Assembly: GCA_006176705.1 (NCBI GenBank) | Contig: QRFJ01007096.1 | Location: forward strand, 1-64,000 | Direction of reading: 5' to 3' | Length of the DNA: 64,000 nt | From: Cocos nucifera | Lineage: Eukaryota; Streptophyta; Magnoliopsida; Arecales; Arecaceae | Shown: in pieces, positions 10,630 to 21,310 of the stretch | How positions within the stretch are numbered: the first letter of the stretch is position 1 | Layout: every line of letters starts with the position of its first letter | Notes under the pieces: generated by a model | Databases searched by the model: none | Told to the model about the DNA's origin: nothing | Seen by the model: the letters and a program-made list of their open reading frames with translations, nothing else | Position numbers and translations under genes: made by a program

Positions 10630-12272
10630 GACTTGACTGTGATCCAACTTCCTCTTCTTCCCAACCAATCACAACCCTTTGTGAAATCAGATCTAAATCT
10701 GATTGGTGGGAATAGAATCCCCTGGATTCCTTCCTTAGAGGATGCCTAAGACCAGTCAAAGTTGGTTCTTAGAAGAACTCTAATTGGAATCCAAAAAGGA
10801 GATGGAGTCCTTGTCCAACAAGGACTCCTAGGCGCCTCCAACTTGGGCACACGCCTAGGGTGGCGTGCGCCCTCTTCCTTGCCAGGTTCTGGCAGGGGGA
10901 CAAGGCCCCCACCAGCTCTCCAATAGGTGCATGACATGTGGTCAAAAGTCAAAGTGTCAATGGTCAACATTTGACCAGTCAAAGGTAGACTTTTGACCAA
11001 AGTCAAAGAACAAGAAATGGCAGGTGACCAAAAATGGCAGGTAATGTCTTACAAAATAAGACAACCTTTTCTGACTTGGACAACCTCCAGTCAGACCATA
11101 TGAAGGCCTCTGATTGAGCACAAACTCCTTTGGCTCAGACAGGACAACTTATTTATGATAGCAAAAGAAGAACGTTAGGTTCAATCGAGTGCTAGCACGA
11201 TTTCCTTGAACCTAATTGAATCTCATTCAGATCAATTGAACTAGATCAGTTCAATTGATGATCACCAGATTCAAACCCTTGTTTGTGTGACCCAGTTAGG
11301 TTCAGTTCTGTATGGTAATGGGATATGTCATGATCTCTATCATCGACATCATCGAAACTCCTTTCGATGGATCAGAACTCTTCTGATTCGAACAGCTAGA
11401 ATGATCGATCATCTAAATCATTCTAATTGCTCCCAAAATCCACCAGTGACACCTAGCAGTATATGGTGGCAACCCATCAGAGCTGAATGCGAACCTCTTG
11501 GTGCAGCTACCTGTGTGATTCAAGTTCTTCTATCTTGAGCCCCGATCAGATTAGGGTTTAAGGTGAACTCGTCAAACCCTAGTTTCTGTCATATGATGTA
11601 ATCATTCGATTCGAGTCCAATGTGAAAATCTAAATAGAAACTCTTTCTATTATTTCACTCTACCATGGCCATGGACTTCTGGACTTGATTCTCATGATCA
11701 TCATAGGGCTGCTCCTCTACCACCGAGGTAGATAGATTCCATCTTGATGCAATCCAGTTCCTACAATGAACATGCTATAGCCAACATACACCTCAGGGTT
11801 CCATATGGCTAGGAGACCGAGTAATGGTGTAGTCAAACTATAACACCCTCAAGGTGAACTGCCGATGCATCTCAGGTCAAAGAACCAGACACACTACTGC
11901 AGCATCGAGTCAGTCATTGACGAGAAGGTAGACTCCCTAATGACTACTCGAGGTGGTCACGCTCAGTGCCCTCGTTCTCTAACGAGTACCTGTACTCTCG
12001 CTCCGGTGTCTCCACACCGTAGACTCAAGACTCATCTACTAAAGAGAAGCGATTGTACACCAACCTTCCGGATCAATCACCATCCTCGTGATGATCCTAT
12101 GGTCGGGAGCATTTTATGAGTTAATAATGATTATTCATGTCTTAAATTTTCAACTCTTGAAAATATGAATTATCATTACCATTAACTCAAAGGATGTATC
12201 ACAGACACTAAATACACATATGTGATAGAAAATAATCCCATTTTATTATTATAGTCAAAATTATAATTTTGC

Positions 12273-12317
12273 CCCTAGAAGTGTATTACAAGTGTCAGCC
12301 AATTCTGGCTTCTAGGG
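12273..12317. repeat. Inverted repeat near the U3 end of the B-family LTR
   Basis: CCCTAGAAG (12273-12281) pairs perfectly with CTTCTAGGG (12309-12317), about 15 bp from the LTR terminus. The loop holds a second small inverted repeat, AGCCA/TGGCT. The structure is repeated at 19996-20040 and in the B2 LTRs, and is decayed in B3 (60075-60117). Confidence 0.7.
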
Positions 12318-12332
12318 CACATATATCTAACA

Positions 12333-12347
12333 ATCTCCCACTTGTCC
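12333..12347 (-). promoter_or_regulatory. B1 polypurine tract
   Basis: The minus strand reads GGACAAGTGGGAGAT directly before the LTR start TGTTAG. It is the primer site for plus-strand DNA synthesis. The polyprotein stop codon abuts it. Confidence 0.75.
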
Positions 12348-13126
12348 TAAAGCCAATTGGCTACAAGTCTAAGTCCCATCTTCTCAAGGTGGGCTTCGAT
12401 CTTCTGCTGGCCCAACGGCTTTGTAAGTGGGTCTGCCACATTATCTGTGGAGTTGACTCTCTTGACCTCGACGTAACCCTTCTCGAGGTAATCGCGGATG
12501 AGGTGGTATCGCCGCTCAATGTGCTTGGATTTCTGGTGAGACCTCGGCTCCTTAGCAAGGGCTATGGCACCATTATTGTCGCAGTATAGAGGAATGGCAT
12601 CTGATGGCATTACTCCGATTTCTGCAGCAAACTTCTTGTACCAGAATGCTTCCTTCGCAGCTTCTGATGCAGCGATATATTCTGCTTCCATGGTGGAATC
12701 TGCTATCACCGTTTGCTTGAAACTCTTCCAGCTGACAGCACCACCATTGCACACAAACAGACTTCCAGATGTCGACTTTCGATCATCTATATCGGACATG
12801 AAATCCGAGTCTGTGTATCCCTGGACTTGGAGTTCTCCATTACCAAAGACCAACATCATATCCTTAGTTCTTCTCAAGTACTTAAGGATACATTTCACAG
12901 AAGTCCAGTGTTCTTCACCTGGATTTGACTGATATCTGCTTGTGACACTCACAGCATGGGCTATATCAGGTCGTGTACATAGCATGGCATACATGAGGCT
13001 CCCTATTGCAGAAGCATAAGGGATCTTGCTCATGCGTTCTATTTCCTCAGGTGTGCTAGGGCACATCTTCTTGGAAAGATGAATACCATGTCTGAAGGGT
13101 ATTAATCCCCTCTTAGAGTTTTCCAT
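12347..13126 (-). CDS. pol: B1 RT carboxy end and RNase H (open 259-codon frame)
   Basis: This is an uninterrupted frame from within the RT connection region to the polyprotein stop. It opens MENSKRGLIPFRHGIHL, then SAIGSLMYAMLCTRPDIA (about residues 40-57). The RNase H domain follows with all four expected acids: TDSDF (about 105-109), STMEAEY (about 143-149), CDNNGAIAL (about 182-190) and STDNVADPLTKP (about 225-236). It ends MGLRLVANWL. RNase H removes the RNA strand during cDNA synthesis. It is separated from the rest of RT by a frameshift at about 13127, so it is not expressed as part of an intact polyprotein. The start given is only the first Met of the frame. Confidence 0.85.
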   Translation of the reverse strand: MENSKRGLIPFRHGIHLSKKMCPSTPEEIERMSKIPYASAIGSLMYAMLCTRPDIAHAVSVTSRYQSNPGEEHWTSVKCILKYLRRTKDMMLVFGNGELQVQGYTDSDFMSDIDDRKSTSGSLFVCNGGAVSWKSFKQTVIADSTMEAEYIAASEAAKEAFWYKKFAAEIGVMPSDAIPLYCDNNGAIALAKEPRSHQKSKHIERRYHLIRDYLEKGYVEVKRVNSTDNVADPLTKPLGQQKIEAHLEKMGLRLVANWL

Positions 13127-13127
13127 A

Positions 13128-13880
13128 CTAAACCTCTTTAGTACTTTCCTCTATGTACATCTTCTGTGAAAGTCCTAGCATCCTATTCGGTCTATCCCTA
13201 TAGACCTTAATTCCTAGAATAAAGGATGCTTCACCTAGGTCTTTCATGGAGAATTCCTTGGACAACCATAATTTGACTGATGTCAACATGGGAATATCAT
13301 TCCCAATAAGGAGGATGTCATCCACGTACAATACGAGGAAGACAACAGCGCTCCCACTGACCCTTTTGAAAACACATGGTTCCTCTTCATTTTTGATGAA
13401 ACCAAACTTTTTGATCACATCATTGAAACGAGTGTTCCAGCTCCGAGATTGCTTGCTTAAGTCCATATATGGACCTTTGCAGCTTGCAAACCTTGTGATC
13501 AGTATCACTGGATGTGAAACCTAGCGGCTGTTCCATATAGATATCTTCCTCAAGATATCCATTTAAGGAATGCCATTTTCACGTCCATTTGCCATATTTC
13601 ATAATCGAAATAGGCTGCAACGGCAAGCAATGTGCGGATGGATTTTAGCATAGCCACTACCGGGAAAAAGGTATCCTGATAGTCAATGCCTTCGCGTTGA
13701 CTATAACCTTTTGCCACTAGTCTAGCCTTGAATGTCTCCACATTTTCCATCTGCACCAATCTTTCTCTTGAAGATCCATTTACACCCAATAGGTACTATA
13801 CCTTCTGGTGGATCTACCAAGGTCCAGACTTGGTTTGAGTGCATCGAGTCAATTTCTGACTTGCATTGCCTCTAGCCATT
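13128..13880 (-). pseudogene. pol: B1 reverse transcriptase, split by frameshifts
   Basis: The fingers/palm start is read at 13550-13789: ETFKARLVAKGYSQREGIDY, then QMDVKMAFL with the first catalytic Asp. The palm continues at 13128-13508 with CVFKRVSGSAV and LYVDDILLIGND, the YVDD catalytic pair. Single-base indels near 13509-13560 and 13780-13850 change the frame. All catalytic Asp codons are intact, so only small lesions separate this from a coding RT. Confidence 0.85.
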
Positions 13881-14157
13881 TCTCGGAGTCGATATCTGAT
13901 ATCGCCTCGTTGTAGGTTTTGGGATCATCACCATGAGCACCATTACCTACGAGGAACATTTTCTCTACGTCCTCTGAAATAATACCTAAGTATCTTTCAG
14001 GGGGACGGGGGAAAACTCTTTCCGATCTACGAGGTGGAGGAGGTAGTGTTCTTATTGGCTCAACCTGATTTGGTTCCAATTGGTCCTTAGCTCGTTGTAC
14101 TTGTGAGACTTTCTCATCAAGCTTAATCTGCTTTCCAATGCCGCTATCTTGAATAAA
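13849..14157 (-). pseudogene. pol: B1 integrase-RT linker
   Basis: This is the variable Pro-rich linker between integrase and RT: RTLPPPPRRSER (about 14020-14060), then a segment with EAISDIDSEKWLEAM leading into RT (13849-13940). A stop just after the integrase frame (14157) and shifts at both ends break it. Its homologues are 27900-28193 in B2 and about 61670-61950 in B3. Confidence 0.7.
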
Positions 14158-15045
14158 CTATTTTTCAAGAAAGATGGCATGTCGACTCACAATCACATTG
14201 TGGTCTTCTGGAATGTAGAAATAGTATCCTAATGACTCTTTAGGATATCCTATGAATCGAGCTCTAAAGGACCTAAACTCTAACTTGTCCGCTTGTTGTC
14301 TTTTGACATGAGCCGGACAACCCCAAATTCTGAGATGACTCAGACTTGGTTTCTTACCATGCCATATCTCATACGGTGTGGTAGGAACGGTTTTAGAGGG
14401 AACCCTATTCAGTAGATAGATTGAAGTTAACAATGAGTGTCCCCAAAGAAAATCAGGAAGGTCTGTGAAGCTCATCATGGATCGAACCATATCCAATAGA
14501 GTCCGATTTCTCCGTTCTGAAACCCCGTTGAGTTGAGGTGTTCCTGGTGGAGTCCATTGAGAGACTATGCCATTTTCCTTGAGATAGTCTAGGAATTTTT
14601 GGCTAAGGTATTCACCTCCTCGATCTGATCGAAGAACCTTAATGGGTTTTTTAGTTTGTTTTTCTACTTCATGTCTGAATTCTTTGAACTTTTCAAAAGC
14701 TTCAGACTTGTGTCTCATAAGATACACATACCCATACCTAGACAGATCATCGGTAAAGGTAATGAAGTAGACAAAATTGCCTCTAGCCGGCACATCAAAT
14801 GGGCCGCACACATCAGTATGTACTAGGGCAAGGAGATCTGTGGCCCTTTCCCCATGTCCAACAAAAGGGAGTTTAGTCATTTTTCCTTGAAGACAAGATT
14901 CACAAGTTGGATATGACTCGGAAGTCAATGGTCTCAATAGCCCATTTTTCTCCAATTTGTTGATCTTATCTTCTGCTATATGACCTAATCTTAGGTGCCA
15001 TAGATATCTATCATTTGGACTATCCCTAGGTCGTTTGGCATTCAC
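14158..15045 (-). CDS. pol: B1 integrase (open 295-codon frame)
   Basis: This is a complete copia integrase in one frame. The zinc-binding part has HLRLGHIAEDKINKLEK and CESCLQGKMTK (HHCC). The catalytic core has VHTDVCGPF (first Asp), KVLRSDRGGEYL (second Asp) and GVSERRNRTLLDMV (Glu), the D,D,E triad. The carboxy part carries IWHGKKPSLSHLRIWGC and the VSRHAIFLEK end. Integrase joins the element's cDNA to the genome. The usual protease upstream is missing: the frame begins just inside the deletion junction (15055-15060), where gag and pol are out of frame. This is the best-preserved domain in the window. Confidence 0.9.
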   Translation of the reverse strand: MNAKRPRDSPNDRYLWHLRLGHIAEDKINKLEKNGLLRPLTSESYPTCESCLQGKMTKLPFVGHGERATDLLALVHTDVCGPFDVPARGNFVYFITFTDDLSRYGYVYLMRHKSEAFEKFKEFRHEVEKQTKKPIKVLRSDRGGEYLSQKFLDYLKENGIVSQWTPPGTPQLNGVSERRNRTLLDMVRSMMSFTDLPDFLWGHSLLTSIYLLNRVPSKTVPTTPYEIWHGKKPSLSHLRIWGCPAHVKRQQADKLEFRSFRARFIGYPKESLGYYFYIPEDHNVIVSRHAIFLEK

Positions 15046-15052
15046 GTTTTGC

Positions 15053-15062
15053 TCGAATAATG
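15053..15062. other. Deletion junction removing the B1 protease
   Basis: TTGCTCGA is joined directly to ATAATGAGC. In B2 these same two sequences lie about 397 bp apart (29084 to 29480) and enclose the whole retropepsin domain. The internal regions of B1 (5,451 bp) and B2 (5,849 bp) differ by 398 bp, which the deletion accounts for almost exactly. Confidence 0.85.
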
Positions 15063-15906
15063 AGCATACCTCCAGAAGGACCTTCCTTCTTGTTCTTCAG
15101 GGTGGCTAGGTAAGTAGGGCAGTTTCTCTTCCAAAGGCTGTCGCTGTTACAATAAAAATACTTTTCTTTGACAGCGGCTTTCATCTTCGGCTTTGTCTTC
15201 TTGTTCTTTGCTCCTTCCACCTTCTACTTTTTCGCAGACTTCTTTTTCTTTTCATAAGACTTTCTTTTGGAAGAAGTCCATTCCATAGCAAGAACTGAGC
15301 CTTTAGAACCTTTCATAGAAAGCTCAGCGGTAACCAGCATATTCATTAATTCGGCCAAGGAATTTTGAAGTTTATGCATGTGGTAATTCATGATGAATTG
15401 CCCGTATGCATCAGTCAAGGATTGCAGAATAATATCGTTCTATAGGTCTAAGTCTAATTTCACACCGAGCTTCTCAAGCTCCTTCCATGTCCTTGATCAT
15501 TGTCAGACAGTGATCTTGGACTGACTGCCCATCACGCATCTTAGCCTTAAAAAGTCATTTCGTGACTTGATATTTGGCTGCGCGACTCTGTTCACCAAAC
15601 ATCTCCTGCAGGTGAGCCAACATTTGGCGAGCAGTCCCGATATCTTCATGTTGGCGCTGGAGCTCATCAGACATCGAGCCCAACATGTAATATCTGGCCT
15701 TATTATCTTCGTCTATCCATTTTTCCAGAGACGCTCTCTGTTCAATGGATGGACGGGCTGGTAAGGTGGGAGGGTCCTGGTCCAGTACATGGGTTAACTT
15801 CTCGGAATCCCAAAATTATTTTATAGTTCCTGAGCCAATCTTTATAATTGGGTCCAGTCAGTCTATGTGTGTCCAGGATACGTGCCAATGGGTTGGACGC
15901 AGACAT
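15063..15906 (-). pseudogene. gag: B1 gag, frameshifted
   Basis: The start chosen is the ATG at 15906 (MSASNPLARILDTHRLTGPN), 4 nt after a candidate splice acceptor; the upstream Met at 15924 would lie in the intron. The capsid frame breaks near 15800, resumes about 15560-15745 (SMSDELQRQHEDIG, HLQEMFGEQ), and again at 15224-15418 (MTDAYGQFIMNYHMHKLQ). A Lys-rich stretch follows, then a CCHC-like knuckle YCNSDSLWKRNC (about 15120-15160) with the usual first Cys replaced and His changed to Leu. It is the particle-forming protein in the intact family but is broken here. Confidence 0.8.
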
Positions 15907-15910
15907 TTTC

Positions 15911-16705
15911 CTATAGAGAGTCAAAGATTCTAGTTAGATACTGTAATTTTGACTTGACCAATTTATTTAGGAATTTTATTTTTAAATAAATTAGCTTCCC
16001 ACTATTTTCTTGGATCCCTACACTCCCTCTGTAGAGATGCGAAAATCTTTACGATTAATGATTTCTAGTGGGTGGTGCGGTCTCACCAACTGACTCATCA
16101 CCTCACCTAACAGTTATTGGTGATGGGTTAGCCAATGAGTGAACAACTCTTGTTCAATGATTCTCTAATCATGGTGCACCCAAACTTGGTCTCTAATTCA
16201 TGAATCTCACCGTATCCGAAATATTGATCCACTCCTTAGTTAAGTCAGACCCACCATTTGCATAGACTGGGTTCCTAATTGAGTCTCTCACCGTATCCGA
16301 AATATTGAGCCCAACTCATCCTCCAGCCCATAGCATCCAATGCCTAATAGACATGGTTGCATCTTTTCGGTGCAACTGAGCCACTGTATCCAGCCGAAAA
16401 CAATCAACCCCGGGAAGGGCCCGCACATCTACAATGGTGGAAGACCTCAGACTTAATCTTTTCTTAGGGAGAATTGATTCAGGTCTCATTAAACTAGACT
16501 TGGCTTAGTCATAACAATTATGACTAACCTAGTGGCATGGGTTAGCTCGGATTATTGACCACCTCAGATCAGAACTGTGTCAACAGATATGGCCAGGTAA
16601 GTGAGACTGGTGGAAGGAATATGCCATTAACTCATACAAGAATGCATTCAGGTCGAGTAGCTTCCAATTAAAAATCAGTCGGTCGGTCGTATGTGCCAAA
16701 CTTAC
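15911..16705 (-). other. Candidate leader intron of B1 (795 bp)
   Basis: The donor on the minus strand is TCTAAG|GTAAGTTTGG (GTAAGT at 16700-16705). The acceptor is GACTCTCTATAG|GAAA, then the gag ATG. Its position relative to gag matches A1, A2 and B2. No gene is seen inside. Confidence 0.5.
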
Positions 16706-17769
16706 CTTAGACACCAAATTGTTGTTGAGCCAGAACCAATTGGGTTAGCCTACAATCCAGACTCTAACCTCTGAGCCTAATTAGGTCTTGCTTGATCGTG
16801 ACTCGATCTTGACCCAGACTTAATCCTATTAGGCTGGTCAATTTAAGCATTGTTGATCCCATCTAACCAACTCTTGATTCGGTTTGATCAACCGCTTAGA
16901 CCTAATTGAGCTACCCAAGCCCGAACCCAGTATTATGAATATGTCTTAGATCTAAAATTCTCAATTTTAGATCCTAATTAATATTTTATAATCTTAATTT
17001 TTAATTAAGTAGGGTTCATAAACAAAATATGCACAATAAATCCTAGGGTTTCAGGATCTAGGGTTTTGCAGAAAGTAAGTTTTGGATTTCTGATTAAGGA
17101 CGAACGTGCAGCACCCCTACACATCATAAGAACACCCCATCGAATGGGAAGAGAGGGCCTTTAAACCCTTCTTCATTCTTATGACCGGACGGCCAAGAGG
17201 AATGCCTTAATCAGGAACATGCAATACTACAAAATAGTTTTAGATCTATATCATATATCTCATATACAAATCAGATCTAATCATGGCATATTTTGCATAC
17301 ATCTCATGTATCGAATCATGCATATTTTTAGATCTAAATTATCTCATAATAATCTAAAAAATTAGATTTAAATTGATCTAATCAAAATAAATTCTAATCT
17401 AGACAATTATGTAGAACTATTCTACAACTAGTCTAGACATGCATCTATCATATCTCATATGATATTTAAAATTAAATAATTTTTATTTACTATTTTTTAG
17501 ATGTTATTATAACCATTATAATATCAAAAAATAATAAATAAATAGATCTAAAATATGATTTAATCAGATTAAATCAAAAATATGAAAGACTATTCTATAG
17601 AACTATTCTATTTTAGAACTAGTCATGCATATTTCCTAATCTTAGATCCAAATTATTTAATTTTAATTTTTTCTGATTTTAGATCTGATCACATCTCATG
17701 TGACATCTAAAATAATTTATTTTTTAATTAAAATAAATTTAAAATCAGATCTAAATAATTTAGAACGTT
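16706..17769 (-). other. B1 untranslated leader, upstream part
   Basis: AT-rich leader between the PBS and the proposed splice donor. I see no coding frame. It is colinear with B2 31125-32189. Confidence 0.6.
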
Positions 17770-17781
17770 GCTCTGATATCA
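17770..17781 (-). promoter_or_regulatory. B1 primer-binding site
   Basis: GCTCTGATATCA is the reverse complement of the tRNA-Met PBS with one C-to-T change. It lies 2 nt from the 5' LTR. Confidence 0.85.
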
Positions 17782-17783
17782 GT

Positions 17784-20055
17784 TGAAGGGAAATCCAGAT
17801 TTCCCGATCCAGGTTCGTTCAGATCTGATCAGATCAAGAGATATATTTCAAAAAAATTTTTCTTTGATCTATATTAGATCTAGAATATTTTAGATCTAAT
17901 TTTTATTATTTTAATAAATAAAATAAAATAAGAATAAATTAAATCAAATTTAATTTACCTAATTTGGGTAATCCTATTACCCGTTGATGATCCTGTTTGC
18001 AGCGGAAGGTTCTGGATCTAGCCACGCAAGTGCCTGGCCTCTACCGGTATCCACTCAGGCTAGATCTGGAGATCCTCTTCTTCTCTATCACGTCTCCAAA
18101 AATTAGATCTGGATCTGATCTGGAGGATCTTCAAAACTCCTTTTGAAGATCAGCAGTCGTCCTTTGCAGCAGTGCAGCCTTCTAGCTTTTGATCGCCTTT
18201 CTCTTGCTTGAATCACACCAACAAAAATCCAAAACTCCTTTTGGACGTGGAGAGCAAGGGGAGAAGGTGGTTTGGCATGGAGAAGGAGGGGAGAGGCAGC
18301 CTTGGGGTGTGGGGTTTCTCAAACTTAATCTGAGTTGGGCGCAGGGTCTTATTTATAGACTGACTGTGATCCAACTTCTCTTCTTCCCAACCAATCACAA
18401 TCCTTTGTGAAATCAGATCTAAATCTGATTGATGGGAATAGAGTCCCCTGGATTCCTCCTTAGAGGGTGCCTAAGACCAGTCAAAGTTGGTTCTTAGAAG
18501 AACTCTAATTGGAATCCAAAAAGGAGATGGAGTCCTTGTCCAACAAGGACTCCTAGGCGCCTCCAACTTGGGCACACGCCTAGGGTGGCGTGCGCCCTCT
18601 TTCTTGCCAGGTTCTGGTCGGAGGATAAGCCCCCACCAGCTCTCCAATAGGTGCATGACATGTGGTCAAAAGTCAAAGAGTCAATGGTCAACATTTGACC
18701 AGTCAAAGGTAGACTTTTGACCAAAGTCAAAGAACAAGAAATGGTAGGTGACCAAAAATGGCAGGTAATGTCTTACAAAATAAGACAACCTTTTCTGACT
18801 TGGACAACCTCCAGTCAGACCATATGAAGGCCTCTGATTGAGCACAAACTTCTTTGGCTCAGATAGGATAACTTATTTATGATAGCAAAAGAAGAACGTT
18901 AGGTTCAATCGAGTGCTAGCACGATTTTCTTGAAACCTAATTGAATCTCATTCAGATCAATTGAACTGGATCAGTTCAATTGATGATCACCAGATTCAAA
19001 CCCTTGTTTGTGTGACCCAGTTAGGTTCAGTTCTGTATGGTAATGGGATATGTCATGATCTCTATCATCGACATCATCGAAACTCCTTTCGATGGATCAG
19101 AACTCTTCTGATTCGAACAGCTAGAATGATCGATCATCTAAATCATTCTAATTGCTCCCAAAATCCACCAGTGACACCTAGCAGTATATGGTGGCAACCC
19201 ATCAGAGCTGAATGTGAACCTCTTGGTGCAGCTACCTGTGTGATTCAGTTCTTCTATCTTGAGCCCCGATCAGATTAGGGTTTAGGTGAACTCGTCAAAC
19301 CCTAGTTTCTGTCATATGATGTAATCATTCGATTCGAGTTCGATGTGAAAATCTAAATAGAAACTCTTTCTATTATTTCACTCTGCCATGGCCATGGACT
19401 TCTGAACTTGATTCTCATGATTATCATAGGGCTGCTCCTCTACCACCGAGGTAGATAGATTCCATCTTGATGCCATCCAGTTCCTACAATGAACATGCTA
19501 TAGCCAACATACACCTCAGGGTTTCATATGGCTAGGAGATCAAGTAATGGTGTAGTCAAACTATAACACCCTCAAGGTGAACTGCCGATGCTCCTCAGGT
19601 CAAAGAACTAGACACACTATTGCAGCATCGAGTCAGTCATTGACGAGAATGTAGATTCCCTAATGACTACTCGAGGTGGTCACGCTCAGTGCCCTCATTC
19701 TCTAACGAGTATCTGTACTCTCGCTTCGGTGTCTCCACACCGTAGACTCAAGACTTTTTTACTAAAGAGATGTGATTGTATACCAACCTTTCAGATCAAT
19801 CACCATCCTCATGATGGTCCCATGATTGGGAGCATTTTATGAGTTAATAATGATTATTCATGTCTTAAATTTTCAACTCTTGAAAATATGAATTATCATT
19901 ACCATTAACTTAAAGGATGTATCACAGACACTAAATACACATATGTGATAGAAAATAACCCATTTTATTCATTTTTATCAAAATTATAATTTTGCCCCTA
20001 GAAGTGTATTACAAGTGTCAGCCAATTCTGGCTTCTAGGGCACATATATCTAATA
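17784..20055 (-). repeat. B1 5' LTR
   Basis: Starts TGAAGGGAAATCC and ends ATCTAATA, where the last CA has become TA. It is highly similar to 10057-12332 along its whole length. TATAAATA on the minus strand is at 18350-18357. Confidence 0.92.
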
Positions 20056-20060
20056 GTCGT
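20056..20060. repeat. Right target-site duplication of B1 (GTCGT)
   Basis: Perfect match to 10052-10056. The Harbinger transposase sequence resumes directly after it. Confidence 0.9.
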
Positions 20061-21310
20061 CCACATCCGGGTTCATAGGCAAAGGTGCTAATGATATGTT
20101 GAAATATTTGTTATTACCTTGGTTACGTCTTATAAAGTTGTGAATGATGCAACAAGCCATTACAATATGCTTCTGCACCTTGAAGGAGTATGGGATGGGA
20201 CTTCTCAAAATCTTAAACTGCTTCTTGAGAATACCAAAGGCCTTTTCTACATAATTCCATGATTGTGCATGTCGATGGTTGTATAGATCTCGAGAATTAG
20301 AATATCATCATGCTCGAGGATTATTAAAGCTACTTAGGTGGTACCTATTACTTGGATAAGGGGCAAGGAACTTGTTTGTATTGGTATATCCTGAGTCAAC
20401 ATGATAATATTTTCCTGTACTCCACTCAGTAATGTCAAAATGACTTAAAAATTGAATATTAATGTCAAAAATCCTAAAATTGAGAGAATATGGATACCCT
20501 CTGGCACTTTGAAGCCCCCTGACTCGACACACCAATGGAGAACCCTCATGTTAGCTGCTGATTCCTCCTATCTAGTACAAATAAAAAGGAATGAGTGATC
20601 GAATGAAGCTACAGCCATAACATTTTGGAAAATGGTGCCCTTTTGATTACGAAAGCGGGGTTGTTTGCTCTTACTAATTAGAGCAGGTATGTGCATACCA
20701 TCAATTGCATTGATAGCATTTTGTAATGTGACCTTGCTATGTTAGAGAGATCAACTACGAGATGAAAAATAATGAACAAGCTTAGAAAAGTTTAGGGGTA
20801 CCATAAAGTTGGGATGGAAAAGGTTGTTTTCATAGATGCATGGGTGCACACCTACTTTCTCACTGGATTGAACTATAAAGTCTTGCTTTAATGAACATAC
20901 GGCTTTCACTATATTGTTAAAGTGTCATAAAATCATCTCTCTTAAATGTTGAAAAGTTTCAGCCAAAATTCTATTGGTAACACCATGACCTATGCAGTAC
21001 AGAAAATAGGCTAACTGCTTGCGCCATCACATGACAGGTGCTAGCTATTAGGCCACATGACACAGACAACTGTTCTAACTGTAGAAACATTATGTTTGTC
21101 ATTCTAAAATGATTATAACCCCAATCTGGATGGCCACTCAGCATGTCTATGGTAAGATCATAATCAGAGAAAGGACAAATTTAACAAGGCATCTTCACAA
21201 GCATAGTACAATCCTCGATATGAATGATTCCACTACTTATGAGTGTGGTTATCACATCTTGTATATAATTATCCTTCTCAATCAAAAAATCTATTAGCTC
21301 ACGCAACGTA
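20061..21310 (-). pseudogene. PIF/Harbinger transposase (HARBI1/ALP1-like), broken
   Basis: Motifs in order from the amino end: HPDWGYNHFRMTNIMFLQL (about 21085-21140), HGVTNRILAETFQHL (about 20935-20985), AIDGMHIPALISK with the first catalytic Asp (about 20675-20715), VDSGYTNTNKFLAPYPSN with the second Asp (about 20345-20400), and VEKAFGILKKQFKIL with the catalytic Glu (about 20205-20255), then MACCIIHNFIRR (about 20120-20160). These make up the DDE_Tnp_4 nuclease that cuts and rejoins the transposon ends. The frame changes several times and stops interrupt it (for example after NNPRA at 20308), so it is dead apart from the B1 insertion. The tail lies at 10031-10056. Confidence 0.8.

Larger units (their letters stand above)
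10057..12332 (-). repeat. B1 3' LTR
   Basis: It starts TGAAGGGAAATCC and ends ATCTAACA (TG...CA on the plus strand). On the minus strand TATAAATA (10622-10629) marks the likely core promoter, giving a U3 of about 1.7 kb and an R-U5 of about 0.56 kb. A 14-base palindrome GATCTGATCAGATC lies at 10095-10108. Open frames such as 11287-11538 recur in the other LTR copies and are not treated as genes. Confidence 0.92.
10057..20055 (-). mobile_element. Ty1/copia LTR retrotransposon, family B copy 1 (B1), nearly complete
   Basis: The element is 9,999 bp, with LTRs of 2,276 and 2,272 bp and a perfect GTCGT target duplication. The minus-strand order is 5' LTR, PBS, leader, gag, (protease deleted), integrase, RT, RNase H, polypurine tract, 3' LTR. 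By eye its two LTRs are more alike than those of B2, so it is likely the younger insertion. It is the best-preserved copy but cannot work alone: the protease is missing, and gag and RT are frameshifted. The lineage is probably Tork/Angela-like, judged from LTR length and integrase motifs. Confidence 0.93.

Noticed and set aside
12564..12932. 122-codon plus-strand open frame
   Set aside because: It lies antisense to the well-supported B1 RNase H and has no recognisable features; the equivalent frames in B2 and B3 differ in length.
18961..19278. 105-codon plus-strand frame repeated at 11287-11538
   Set aside because: Both lie at the same place in B-family LTRs, so similarity is due to the repeat; the frame is not kept in B2 or B3.
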